Assembly: GCA_022615965.1 (NCBI GenBank)
Contig: JAKEGG010000044.1
Coordinates: 1-32,544 of the forward strand
Reading direction: 5' to 3'
Origin: Fusobacteriota bacterium
GTDB lineage: Bacteria; Bacillota; TC1
Length of the DNA: 32,544 nucleotides
Below are positions 23,910 through 31,343 of this stretch, piece after piece; position 1 is the first letter of the stretch, and each line of letters begins with the position of its first letter. The position numbers were made by a program, and so were the translations under genes. Below the pieces are notes generated by a model, which saw only the letters and a list, made by a program, of their open reading frames with translations, had not been told where the DNA came from and ran no database searches.

Positions 23910-23935
23910 TTATATCACTTATTTTTCTTTTGATC
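23906..23935 (+). terminator. Weak possible terminator after cca
   Basis: GTGAT-TAT-ATCAC overlaps the cca stop codon and is followed by a broken T tract. The 5-bp stem is short, so read-through into trxA is likely. Confidence 0.3.
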
Positions 23936-23988
23936 AATAATATAATTAGTTCATAAGTAAATTTTAGAAACAACAAAGGAGCAAAATA

Positions 23989-24300
23989 ATGAGTACAATG
24001 CAAATCACTAAAGATAATTATGAACAAGAGGTTTTAAAATCAAATCAGCCTGTTTTATTAGACTTTTGGGCACCATGGTGTGGCCCTTGTAAAATGATTG
24101 GTCCGATCGTTGAAGAAATTTCCAATGAGGTCAGTGGCACTGCTAAGGTTGGCAAGGTCAATGTCGATGAGGAAATGGAATTGGCTCAGGCCTTCAATGT
24201 TATGAGTATCCCTACCTTGGTGGTAGTCAAGGAAGGTAAAATCATCAATTCAACAATTGGCTTTCAGTCTAAAGAAGCTTTGTTGGATCTGTTGAAATAG
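23989..24300 (+). CDS. trxA: Thioredoxin
   Basis: A 103-residue classical thioredoxin with active site WCGPC at 30-34, the buried aspartate in LLDFWAPW, and the cis-proline loop SIPTL. It reduces protein disulfides in the cytoplasm. AAAGGAGC precedes the ATG. The rhodanese gene follows 10 nt later, so the two form a small sulfur/redox unit. No thioredoxin reductase is in the window. Confidence 0.96.
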   Translation: MSTMQITKDNYEQEVLKSNQPVLLDFWAPWCGPCKMIGPIVEEISNEVSGTAKVGKVNVDEEMELAQAFNVMSIPTLVVVKEGKIINSTIGFQSKEALLDLLK

Positions 24301-24310
24301 AGGTCGAAAC

Positions 24311-24631
24311 ATGTTTAATATATTCACAAAATCCTTTGACAGCATTTCTATCAATGAAGTGGACAGTTTGATCGGCCATAAAAACATCATTGATGTTAGA
24401 GAAGCCTATGAATACCAAGGTGGTCATCTTAAAGGTTCCAGGAATATACCTATGAATATTCTGATGATGGACCCTGATAACTTTTTAAATAAGGAAGATG
24501 AATTCTATCTTTTATGTCACTCTGGAGGCAGAAGTGGCAGTGTGGCCAGAGTTCTTAGTTCCAAGGGCTTTAAGGTTATCAATATAAATGGTGGTATTAT
24601 GAGCTATAGTGGAAATAATTTTGAATATTAA
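24311..24631 (+). CDS. Rhodanese-like domain protein (single domain)
   Basis: A 106-residue protein. IIDVREAYEYQGGHLKGSRNIP is the rhodanese N-terminal signature. The active-site loop CHSGGRS carries the catalytic cysteine at residue 69, which would hold a persulfide. It likely moves sulfane sulfur. Pairing with thioredoxin, a possible reducer of the persulfide, is suggestive. No signal peptide is seen, so it is cytoplasmic. Confidence 0.92.
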   Translation: MFNIFTKSFDSISINEVDSLIGHKNIIDVREAYEYQGGHLKGSRNIPMNILMMDPDNFLNKEDEFYLLCHSGGRSGSVARVLSSKGFKVININGGIMSYSGNNFEY

Positions 24632-24634
24632 GAT

Positions 24635-24667
24635 AAAGCCTTAGAGTATATTCTCTAAGGCTTTTTT
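24635..24667. terminator. Bidirectional terminator shared by the rhodanese and Crp/Fnr genes
   Basis: A 12-bp stem (24635-24646 with 24653-24664) and 6-nt loop are followed by T residues on the plus strand. On the minus strand the stem encodes the last codons and stop of the Crp/Fnr gene (ends 24641) and leads into TTTATC. Confidence 0.85.
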
Positions 24668-25312
24668 ATTGATTATTTTGATCTGACCTCTCTTTTGTTC
24701 AATCAAACCTTTATTGGCAAATGACTTCAGTGTTCTCGATACTACCTCTCTGGCACTGCCAATATAGCTGGCAACCTCTTCATGAGTAAACCTGATGGAC
24801 TCATCAGAGGATGATTCTAATTCTATCAGGAGAAAATCTCTAAGTCTTGACTCGATACTGGAAAAAATAATTTTCTCCATCCCTGCCATAATGTCAGAAA
24901 ACTTGGAAACTACATTCTTTAAAGAAAAATTTTCAACTACCACATTTTCCCTGATCAACCTGCTAAAGGTAGAGATATTCAGTAGATAAACCTCTGTATC
25001 CTCTACTGATTCAATATAGACATCAAAAGAGATGCTTTGCAGCAAGCAGGCTGCAGAAAGAACACAAGCATCACCAGCCTCCAGCTTATATAAGGTGATC
25101 TCTCGCCCATCCTCAGATATGATATAGACCCTTAACTGTCCTGACTTAACCATCAAGACACCTATACACTCATACATAGGCGAAAGAATAATGTCACCTT
25201 TACCATAGTTAAAAGAGCTGATATTTTCCAGAAGCAGCTTTTGTTGCTCCTGGTTCAAGTCCTTAAAAAAGGTCAATGTTTCTATAATAAATTGTTTATC
25301 TACTGTTTTCAT
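24641..25312 (-). CDS. Crp/Fnr family transcriptional regulator
   Basis: A 223-residue regulator. The cyclic-nucleotide-binding-like jelly roll covers about 15-115, with GKGDIILSPM and GREITLYKLEAGDACVLSAACLL. A dimer helix follows, then a winged helix-turn-helix with FTHEEVASYIGSAREVVSRTLKSFANKGLI. Fnr-type N-terminal iron-sulfur cysteines are absent. The CVLSAACLL cysteines are typical of clostridial members. Its signal is unknown. The start ATG 25312 lies 2 nt after the deacylase stop, with the ribosome site in the deacylase tail. It is therefore the last gene of the degV operon. It converges on trxA-rhodanese. Confidence 0.9.
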   Translation of the reverse strand: MKTVDKQFIIETLTFFKDLNQEQQKLLLENISSFNYGKGDIILSPMYECIGVLMVKSGQLRVYIISEDGREITLYKLEAGDACVLSAACLLQSISFDVYIESVEDTEVYLLNISTFSRLIRENVVVENFSLKNVVSKFSDIMAGMEKIIFSSIESRLRDFLLIELESSSDESIRFTHEEVASYIGSAREVVSRTLKSFANKGLIEQKRGQIKIINKKALENIL

Positions 25313-25314
25313 CC

Positions 25315-26853
25315 TTACCCCCTTATAGCTACGCCATGATCACCTTGATATTGACCAGATAAATAAGCTACCTGACCATTAACAATAACAGCCTTTATAC
25401 CAGTTGGTTCAATATTTTTATTTAAATAATCTTCTTTATGGCTGAATTCCTCCAGACTAAACAAAACTATATCGGCATGATATCCAGCCTTGATTTTACC
25501 TCTTTTTTCCAGAAGATCATCTCCAGTCATTTTATAAACTGCTTCCTCTAATGTCAAAACCTTAAGCTCTCTGACATATTTACTGATTATTTTTGGGAAA
25601 GCGCCAAAAAGTCTGGGATGGGGGTTATCACCACTAGGAAGACCATCGCTGCCAATAAAAGTATCAGGGTCTCTTAGGAGTTTTGTAATATCCTCTTCCA
25701 AAAACATCTTTTTCACAACCATAGCTGCATTGCCCTTTTCTTTGATCAAAATCTCTACCAGCTTATCAAAAGGTCTTTTTCCTTCCTTTTTAGCCATAGA
25801 TAAAAGATCTAAGCCATATGCAGGGACTAAAATATTTTCATAGCCTACCATTAAAAGAAAATTATCCCAACCTTCAAGCTGGTAATTTTCATCTGTTATT
25901 ATAGACTCAATTTCCTTTAATATGCCTTTATCACCATAGGTAGTGTAGTTTCGATACTGAGGTGGAAAAAGCTGATTTAAAAAAGTGCTGCCGTTGGTAT
26001 AGGGGTGCTGATCAACAGTTAATCTGATACCTTCAGACCTATATTCAGCGAGTTTATTTAAAATTATTTGAGCCGGCTGTCCATATTTCTCATAACCATA
26101 GGAACGGCAATGAGAAATATGTATCCTTACGCCTGTTTCTCTGCCTAGTTGAACAAACTCATCAATGGCAGCAAGCATATTTAGTCCATGACTTCTAATA
26201 TGAGCCATAATGATCCTGTCATATTTTTTAGTTATTCTTGCAAGAGCCAGTAGTTCCTCCTTATTAGCAAAAATACCTGGCAGATATGATAAGCCTAAAG
26301 ACAGACCTAAAGCTCCAGCCTTTAGCTCCTTTTCATAAAGAGCTGTCATCTTCGCTATTTCTCTAGAGTTTAAAACTTTCTCCTTAAAACCACAGACATT
26401 GCTTCTTAAGGTGCTCAAACCAATTAAAAAGCCCATATTATGAGACATTTTACCTTTTATCACCTTAACATATGAATCAAGATCTTCAAAATCCCATTTA
26501 TTTCCAATATCTCCAACTATCGGCTTGATATATTCCTGATAATCTTCCATTCCCTTTTTTGCTACTGGCAGGATACTGACGCCACACTGGCCAACTATTT
26601 CACTGGTTATACCTTGTCTTAATCTAGAGAGTCGATAATCTTCTCTTAAAAGAGGAAGGAGATCTCCATGGCTGTGGACATCTATAAAGCCAGGTGCAGC
26701 CACCAGTCCTGAAGCCTCCAGCTTTTTTTTGCCGTTTAAGCTATCTGTAGAGATACATATGATTCTATCTTCTTTGATACCTATATTTGCCTTTAAGCCT
26801 TTACTACCTGTACCATCTACCACTAAAGCTCCTTCAATCACCAAATCATACAT
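25315..26853 (-). CDS. N-acyl-D-amino-acid deacylase family protein
   Basis: A 512-residue amidohydrolase-superfamily enzyme. GFIDVHSHGD holds the first metal histidines. GQCGVS holds the bridging cysteine position. HIRSHG, HISHCRSYG and GSDGLPSGDNPHPRLFGAFPK complete the D-aminoacylase pattern. Known relatives release D-amino acids from N-acyl forms, or act on dipeptides. The start is ATG 26853, which overlaps the stop of the GatD-like gene by 8 nt. A TTG four codons upstream is less likely. The next gene encodes a Crp/Fnr regulator. Coupling to a Mur-ligase-like pair suggests a substrate linked to D-amino acids of the wall, but this is inference. Confidence 0.88.
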   Translation of the reverse strand: MYDLVIEGALVVDGTGSKGLKANIGIKEDRIICISTDSLNGKKKLEASGLVAAPGFIDVHSHGDLLPLLREDYRLSRLRQGITSEIVGQCGVSILPVAKKGMEDYQEYIKPIVGDIGNKWDFEDLDSYVKVIKGKMSHNMGFLIGLSTLRSNVCGFKEKVLNSREIAKMTALYEKELKAGALGLSLGLSYLPGIFANKEELLALARITKKYDRIIMAHIRSHGLNMLAAIDEFVQLGRETGVRIHISHCRSYGYEKYGQPAQIILNKLAEYRSEGIRLTVDQHPYTNGSTFLNQLFPPQYRNYTTYGDKGILKEIESIITDENYQLEGWDNFLLMVGYENILVPAYGLDLLSMAKKEGKRPFDKLVEILIKEKGNAAMVVKKMFLEEDITKLLRDPDTFIGSDGLPSGDNPHPRLFGAFPKIISKYVRELKVLTLEEAVYKMTGDDLLEKRGKIKAGYHADIVLFSLEEFSHKEDYLNKNIEPTGIKAVIVNGQVAYLSGQYQGDHGVAIRG

Positions 26854-27562
26854 TTTTAAGACCAAGAACTTTCTTCTTGTATTTTACTTCCAGAGGATTT
26901 TTCATACTCTTAAAGCGATAATCAGGATACTTGCCTTTAATAGCCCATTTAAGGAGAAGATTGACCAGTTCCTGATTATAGACCAATACTGGTCCTAATA
27001 TTCCTGTACCAATCATATGTTTATAGATAATTCCTTCGTCTCGATTATCAGAGCCCTTGATTATCCTGCCCAGGCTTCGATAATTATGTTTTTCCAGTTC
27101 TTTGTTTTCCAGAAAACCTGTAAGATAACACTGTCTACCTTCAAGAACAGACAATAAAACAATTTCTTCTATATCTTTCTCATCTAATTTTTCTACCTTT
27201 AGATCAAGAATCCCAAGTCCAGGTATCATTTCATCCTTCTTTTCCCAGTTTTCTCCTAATATATAGTAGCTGGTACCTGTAAATAAGGCCGCTCCACCTG
27301 AATCGATATATTGTTTTATCTTATCCTTGTAATCCTTCAGATAATCAAGAACCAGTCTTTTTCCTCTGCTATCTCCATTGCCTAGCAGTAATAAGTCTAT
27401 GCCCTCAAGAACCAACTCTTCGTTTAGGGAAAACTCTTTTAATTCATAAGGTATGCTTCTTTCCTCCAAAGCATTGACTAAGGGGAAAATATTGCCACTA
27501 TCAGAGTGATGATCCAGCTGTTCTTTAAATATATGTCCAATGATGATTTTCTTGTTTTCCAT
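26846..27562 (-). CDS. GatD-like glutamine amidotransferase homologue lacking catalytic residues
   Basis: A 238-residue protein with the class I amidotransferase fold of GatD, the partner of MurT that supplies ammonia to amidate lipid II D-glutamate. Family features remain: LLLLGNGDSRG, TGF near 147-149, and YKHMIGTGILGPVLVYNQEL at 180-199, which matches 'YKN-x-x-GTYLHGP-x-L-x-KNPEL'. The nucleophile loop, normally ICGGYQLLG, reads FTGTSYYILG, so the cysteine is Thr95. The catalytic histidine of YLHGP is Leu189. Glutaminase activity should therefore be absent. It follows the MurT-like gene by 1 nt and overlaps the deacylase gene. The frame is intact with good codon structure, so it is not simply a pseudogene. 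Confidence 0.82.
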   Translation of the reverse strand: MENKKIIIGHIFKEQLDHHSDSGNIFPLVNALEERSIPYELKEFSLNEELVLEGIDLLLLGNGDSRGKRLVLDYLKDYKDKIKQYIDSGGAALFTGTSYYILGENWEKKDEMIPGLGILDLKVEKLDEKDIEEIVLLSVLEGRQCYLTGFLENKELEKHNYRSLGRIIKGSDNRDEGIIYKHMIGTGILGPVLVYNQELVNLLLKWAIKGKYPDYRFKSMKNPLEVKYKKKVLGLKNV

Positions 27563-27563
27563 C

Positions 27564-28892
27564 TTAAATGCTCCACTTTTTTTCTAGCCTCTTAAGCTGT
27601 TTTTCAATACTTCTAGTATCATCATCCATATTGATGATATAGAGTTTTTTGCCTTTTCCGGAAAGTGCCAGTTTTAAAACGATATTCAGCTCCAGGTCAA
27701 CTATCAGCTTTCTTAAAGGCAGACCCATGGCTTTTAAGGCTAAAGCCATATTATAGGCTTTATCACCAGTTAGATATATTTTTCTGATTTTGTCTTTCTT
27801 TAAATCTTCAATATCGATATCATAAATAATATTGATATGTTCCTTTTCCTCATCATAAATCAATAAAAGATCAATGATTTCATCATCTTCACTTAAATCT
27901 TCAAAGGCTTGCTCTAAGGCACTTATATTCCAGGCTTCTTTAAGAAAAACCGGCTTTTTGATGTAAAAGGTATCTAAACTGTCATCATCGATCTCTATTT
28001 TCTCCAATGCTAGTTCAACTGATTCTAAACCTATTTCTGTTTCTTCAATAAAAGAAATCGCCGCCAGAATATTATAGACATTGTGAAAGCCCTGGGCAGG
28101 TAGATCAAATGGATATTCTTCACCTCTAACTAAAAGATCAAAATAAATACCATTTTTAAGTGAGGTATTAGTAGCCAGATAATCAATTGCAGGCTTGTCA
28201 AAAGCACAGTTTCCACAAGCATATTCTCCTAACTGACCAAAAAATCTATGAGAATAATTTAAACTACCTCCACAATTTGGACAATTCAAGGAACCTGGGA
28301 GTATCTCCTCCTCGACATAGCTATTATCAAGTCCATAATAAAGCTTCTGACCCTTAAATCCTTGACTTAAATAGGTAACCACTGGATCATCGCCATTTAA
28401 TATGAATATAGTTTTATCCAACTGTTCCATTCTATTTTTCCACGCACCAATATATTTTATAAATTCATGCTTGCGAGAAATTTGTTCTTTGAAAAGATTG
28501 GTTACTATCAGATATTCTGGACTTCTGTCCTTGAAGTATTCTAAACTAGCTGGATCTTTTATTTCAAAGATTAGGTAGTCGAACTTCTTTTTAGTAAACA
28601 GAGGCAGCCTTTTGATCAGGGCAGATAAAATTCCATAGCAATCTTTTTTGCTATGTTCATTAATTATGATATTCTTATCTTCCTTCTCTAAAATATCCTT
28701 AAGTAGATGTTTAACTGTAGTTTTACCATTAGTGCCGATAACCAGGACTATTTCACCTTGGGCTCGGGCCAGGAGTTTTGATATCAGGTCTTTATCTAGA
28801 CCTAATACCAGCTTGCTGCCAAAGGTATCTTCCTTAAAAAACAGGCTATCTATCTTTACTAGTATTTTCGCCAATAAGAGTTTAATAAACAC
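27564..28892 (-). CDS. MurT-like Mur ligase family protein, divergent
   Basis: A 442-residue Mur ligase homologue of MurT length. The P loop VIGTNGKTTVKHLL (51-64) is intact. The MurT zinc-ribbon cysteines are kept (Cys204, Cys207, Cys226, Cys229). A C-terminal DUF1727-like region follows. Signature segments have drifted: 'EVDEA' reads EIKDPA (110-115), 'NLFRDQLDRYGE' reads NLFKEQISRKHE, and the usual 'NDNxADGxDVSWIWD' reads YDEEKEHINIIYD, removing the aspartate region proposed to complete the GatD catalytic triad. ATP-dependent ligation may persist with a different substrate or nitrogen source. The start is GTG 28892 after TAGGAG, just past the degV stop. Confidence 0.82.
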   Translation of the reverse strand: MFIKLLLAKILVKIDSLFFKEDTFGSKLVLGLDKDLISKLLARAQGEIVLVIGTNGKTTVKHLLKDILEKEDKNIIINEHSKKDCYGILSALIKRLPLFTKKKFDYLIFEIKDPASLEYFKDRSPEYLIVTNLFKEQISRKHEFIKYIGAWKNRMEQLDKTIFILNGDDPVVTYLSQGFKGQKLYYGLDNSYVEEEILPGSLNCPNCGGSLNYSHRFFGQLGEYACGNCAFDKPAIDYLATNTSLKNGIYFDLLVRGEEYPFDLPAQGFHNVYNILAAISFIEETEIGLESVELALEKIEIDDDSLDTFYIKKPVFLKEAWNISALEQAFEDLSEDDEIIDLLLIYDEEKEHINIIYDIDIEDLKKDKIRKIYLTGDKAYNMALALKAMGLPLRKLIVDLELNIVLKLALSGKGKKLYIINMDDDTRSIEKQLKRLEKKWSI

Positions 28893-28900
28893 TATTTCTC

Positions 28901-29728
28901 CTAACAGCTCACTGCCACAGTACCAGGCCCAACATGGGCACCTATGACTGCACCTATCTCAGAAATCATTTCAACCTTTTCTCCTAGTTCTTTTTCGATG
29001 ATAGCTGCAATTTCCATTACCAGTTCCTTATTTGCTGCATGGACCAAAATAAGTCTGTTGTCTTTATTTCTGTTTTTTCGTACATATTCCACCATTTCTT
29101 TGATAGCTTGTTTTTTGCCCTTGGCCTTGCCATAAGGCAGGATCTTGCCATCCTTGTATATTAGTAGGGCCTTGATATTTAAGATGCCTCCGATCACTGA
29201 CTGAGCAAAGCTGATCCTACCACCTTTTCTTAAATACTCTAGTGTGTCAAGCATGAAAAAAGCTTCTCTTTTATTAGACTTAGCTTCCACTACATTGATT
29301 ATTTCCTCAAGGTCAGCTCCCTTTTCTATCATCTCAGCAGCTTCTATGACCAGGTCAGTAATAAGCAAGGTTACTTGTCTGGAATCAATAACTTTGACCT
29401 TTCCTGGTTCAAATTCCTCCATGGCTTTGACAGCTTCATTATAGGTGCCACTTAAGCTAGAAGCTAAAGTTATGACCAGTACCTGGTCATCTTCATTAAC
29501 TAGCATTTCTCTGATAGCCTCGGCAAACTGTTCCCTGGTCACCTGTGAGGTTTTAGGTATTATGCCTTTTTCAGCTATTTTAGCATAAAATTCTTCAGAC
29601 GTGATATCTATCTGATCATAATAAAATTCATCATCAAAGCTGATACCAAAAGGAACCCATTTTATTCCGTATCGCTCTCTTAGCTCCAAAGGCATGTCGC
29701 TGGCAGTATCCAATAATATTTTAATCAT
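28901..29728 (-). CDS. DegV family fatty-acid-binding protein
   Basis: A 275-residue DegV protein. ILLDTASDMP is the N-terminal signature, KTSQVT the serine-containing ligand loop, LASSLSGTYNEA the second lipid-contact block, and LRKGGRIS the third. A C-terminal G-x-H-x-GPG (GAHVGPGTVAV) closes the fold. Relatives such as FakB bind fatty acids and present them to FakA kinase. No fakA is here. It is the first gene of the operon reaching to the Crp/Fnr gene, with AAGGAG at its start and a TATAAT box at 29767-29772. Confidence 0.94.
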   Translation of the reverse strand: MIKILLDTASDMPLELRERYGIKWVPFGISFDDEFYYDQIDITSEEFYAKIAEKGIIPKTSQVTREQFAEAIREMLVNEDDQVLVITLASSLSGTYNEAVKAMEEFEPGKVKVIDSRQVTLLITDLVIEAAEMIEKGADLEEIINVVEAKSNKREAFFMLDTLEYLRKGGRISFAQSVIGGILNIKALLIYKDGKILPYGKAKGKKQAIKEMVEYVRKNRNKDNRLILVHAANKELVMEIAAIIEKELGEKVEMISEIGAVIGAHVGPGTVAVSC

Positions 29729-29766
29729 TTTGATCTCCTTAGTTTGATTTCACATATATAAGTAAG

Positions 29767-29772
29767 ATTATA
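29767..29772 (-). promoter_or_regulatory. Likely -10 box of the degV operon promoter
   Basis: TATAAT on the minus strand, about 38 nt before the degV start and just past the terminator of the preceding gene. No clear -35 box is visible, so the call rests on the -10 and its position. Confidence 0.5.
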
Positions 29773-29783
29773 TAATAAATAAG

Positions 29784-29828
29784 GAAAAAAATAAACAACC
29801 TACAGGACTTATATCCTATAGGTTGTTT
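29784..29828 (-). terminator. Rho-independent terminator after the small membrane protein gene
   Basis: AAACAACCTA (29793-29802) pairs with TAGGTTGTTT (29819-29828), and the inner stem continues after one mismatch. On the minus strand it is followed by A and seven T residues. It separates the envelope gene cluster from the degV operon. Confidence 0.85.
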
Positions 29829-29871
29829 TAAATACATTATTTAATAAAGCAGATTATTTGCAGCAACCATT

Positions 29872-30165
29872 TTAATCATTTAGTTTTTGCTTGATCATAT
29901 TGATCTGGTTTGACTTTTTATCTTGTTGCTGAGTAATAGTAATTTTGTTACTGTCAAATGTCCTTACCTTATACATAACCACCCCTCTGATCAGACCACC
30001 AAATAATATTATCGACAATGATAAAACCCCTAGTGTGGTACCAATGATCCCTAATACTAAAGCAGCTTTACCACTACCTTTTTTTTCTTTTTTAGGTTCT
30101 TCATTTTGTTTTTCAGCTTCACCTGTATTTATTTTGTTTTCTACAACTTCGATATTTTCTTCCAT
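29872..30165 (-). CDS. Small single-pass membrane protein, unknown function
   Basis: A 97-residue protein that I do not recognise as a named family. Residues 1-33 are highly charged and rich in Glu, Lys and Asn. One hydrophobic segment, GKAALVLGIIGTTLGVLSLSIILFG (about 32-56), should cross the membrane. The C-terminal 35 residues are polar, with QQQDKK. The membrane segment resembles the 'KAALVLGIIG' helix found in DUF4190-type proteins. GAAAGGAG precedes the ATG. It is downstream of and co-directional with the bactofilin-like gene (78-nt gap). Confidence 0.7.
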   Translation of the reverse strand: MEENIEVVENKINTGEAEKQNEEPKKEKKGSGKAALVLGIIGTTLGVLSLSIILFGGLIRGVVMYKVRTFDSNKITITQQQDKKSNQINMIKQKLND

Positions 30166-30243
30166 AATCAGTCTCCTTTCAAGAATATGTATCTATAGTA
30201 TATCCTTGCTTTGTGAAAATTAAATGAAAAATTTCAGAAAATA

Positions 30244-31335
30244 TCAATCAATTATTTGACCTTTTTCAATATATTTTAACTTGATCAAAAAGCTACCTAC
30301 CAAAAGTCCAAAGCCAAAAATCTCAACGATCATTCCAACCAGGATATTTACGATTGGAATAGCCAGAATAACTCCCATCACAAAGGATAAAATCAATACC
30401 AGTATGATACTATTGCCGCTTTGCCACAACTTGATTTTACTTCCTAAATATTCACTTAAGGCTACTATGAATATGCCATTTGATAAATATATCATGGACA
30501 TTATCATAAACAGGAGTATCAAACCAAAAGCCAAACTAACTGTAGACATGATCAAAAATAAGGATAAAAATAAACCAGCAACTATACTAAGTAGACCATA
30601 AACAAAAAACACCTTGAACTTATTACCTGTAAAAACTACCAAAGTCTTGATTTTTGTTTCCTTGAATAAGAAGTTTAATAAAAACCAAATTACCAGATTG
30701 GAAAAGATAAAGCCAAAGAAAGACAAAACCTTGCTTACACCAATTCCATATAAATATTGAGAAAAATCAAAAAACTCTTCTTCTTGGACCTGCCCTTTGA
30801 CACTACTTCCAGCAATGCTTTCTTCCCCGGCATTATAGTGGAGGCTGCCTTCGATCAGACCTCTTATTACCATGGTATCAGCTGCTAAAATAGTTGTATC
30901 TCTAGTGATTTTGCCATATGCTTCAATATTTCTGGCGAAAATATAGGCACTTCTGGCTACTTGACTATTGTTTTCTAAAAGCACCTGATTGCTGGAAATC
31001 AAATACACATTTCCATCTATTTGCCCATTTATTACAATGTCAGCTGAAAAAGCCAGTAAATCACCTGTAATATGACCATTGACCTGTACCTGTTCCCCGT
31101 AGACTGCTACATTGCCTTCTACTAAACCATTAATTAAAGCCTTCTGGCTATTTATGATCAGATTCCCTGCTACTATACCATTATTTTCAAAATATATACC
31201 TGAATAAAAAATATCATTTTCGACCTTTTCATCCTGATATATGACTCTGGCACCTTCCTCAGATTTTCCAGCCCCTAAAAATATCAGTAACATCAGTGGC
31301 AACAATATTAATATAATTTTTCTAAACCTGGACAT
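30244..31335 (-). CDS. Bactofilin-like repeat protein with C-terminal membrane domain
   Basis: A 363-residue envelope protein. A signal or anchor helix (residues 5-23) comes first. From about 50 to 175 are regular beta-helix-like repeats of the polymer-forming/bactofilin type: GIVAGNLII, GLVEGNVAVYG, GHITGDLLAFS, GQIDGNVYLIS, GKITRDTTILAA, GLIEGSLHY. After residue 205 come several membrane helices. The repeat side is predicted outside the membrane. Such fusions are common in Bacillota but uncharacterised. GGAGG precedes the ATG. The leucine-rich-repeat gene ends 8 nt upstream, so the two are co-transcribed. Confidence 0.82.
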   Translation of the reverse strand: MSRFRKIILILLPLMLLIFLGAGKSEEGARVIYQDEKVENDIFYSGIYFENNGIVAGNLIINSQKALINGLVEGNVAVYGEQVQVNGHITGDLLAFSADIVINGQIDGNVYLISSNQVLLENNSQVARSAYIFARNIEAYGKITRDTTILAADTMVIRGLIEGSLHYNAGEESIAGSSVKGQVQEEEFFDFSQYLYGIGVSKVLSFFGFIFSNLVIWFLLNFLFKETKIKTLVVFTGNKFKVFFVYGLLSIVAGLFLSLFLIMSTVSLAFGLILLFMIMSMIYLSNGIFIVALSEYLGSKIKLWQSGNSIILVLILSFVMGVILAIPIVNILVGMIVEIFGFGLLVGSFLIKLKYIEKGQIID

Positions 31336-31343
31336 TGTCCCTC

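Noticed and set aside
26846-27562. GatD-like gene as a plain pseudogene
   Set aside because: The frame is intact, coupling to both neighbours is preserved, and the substitutions sit exactly at catalytic positions, with parallel changes in the partner.
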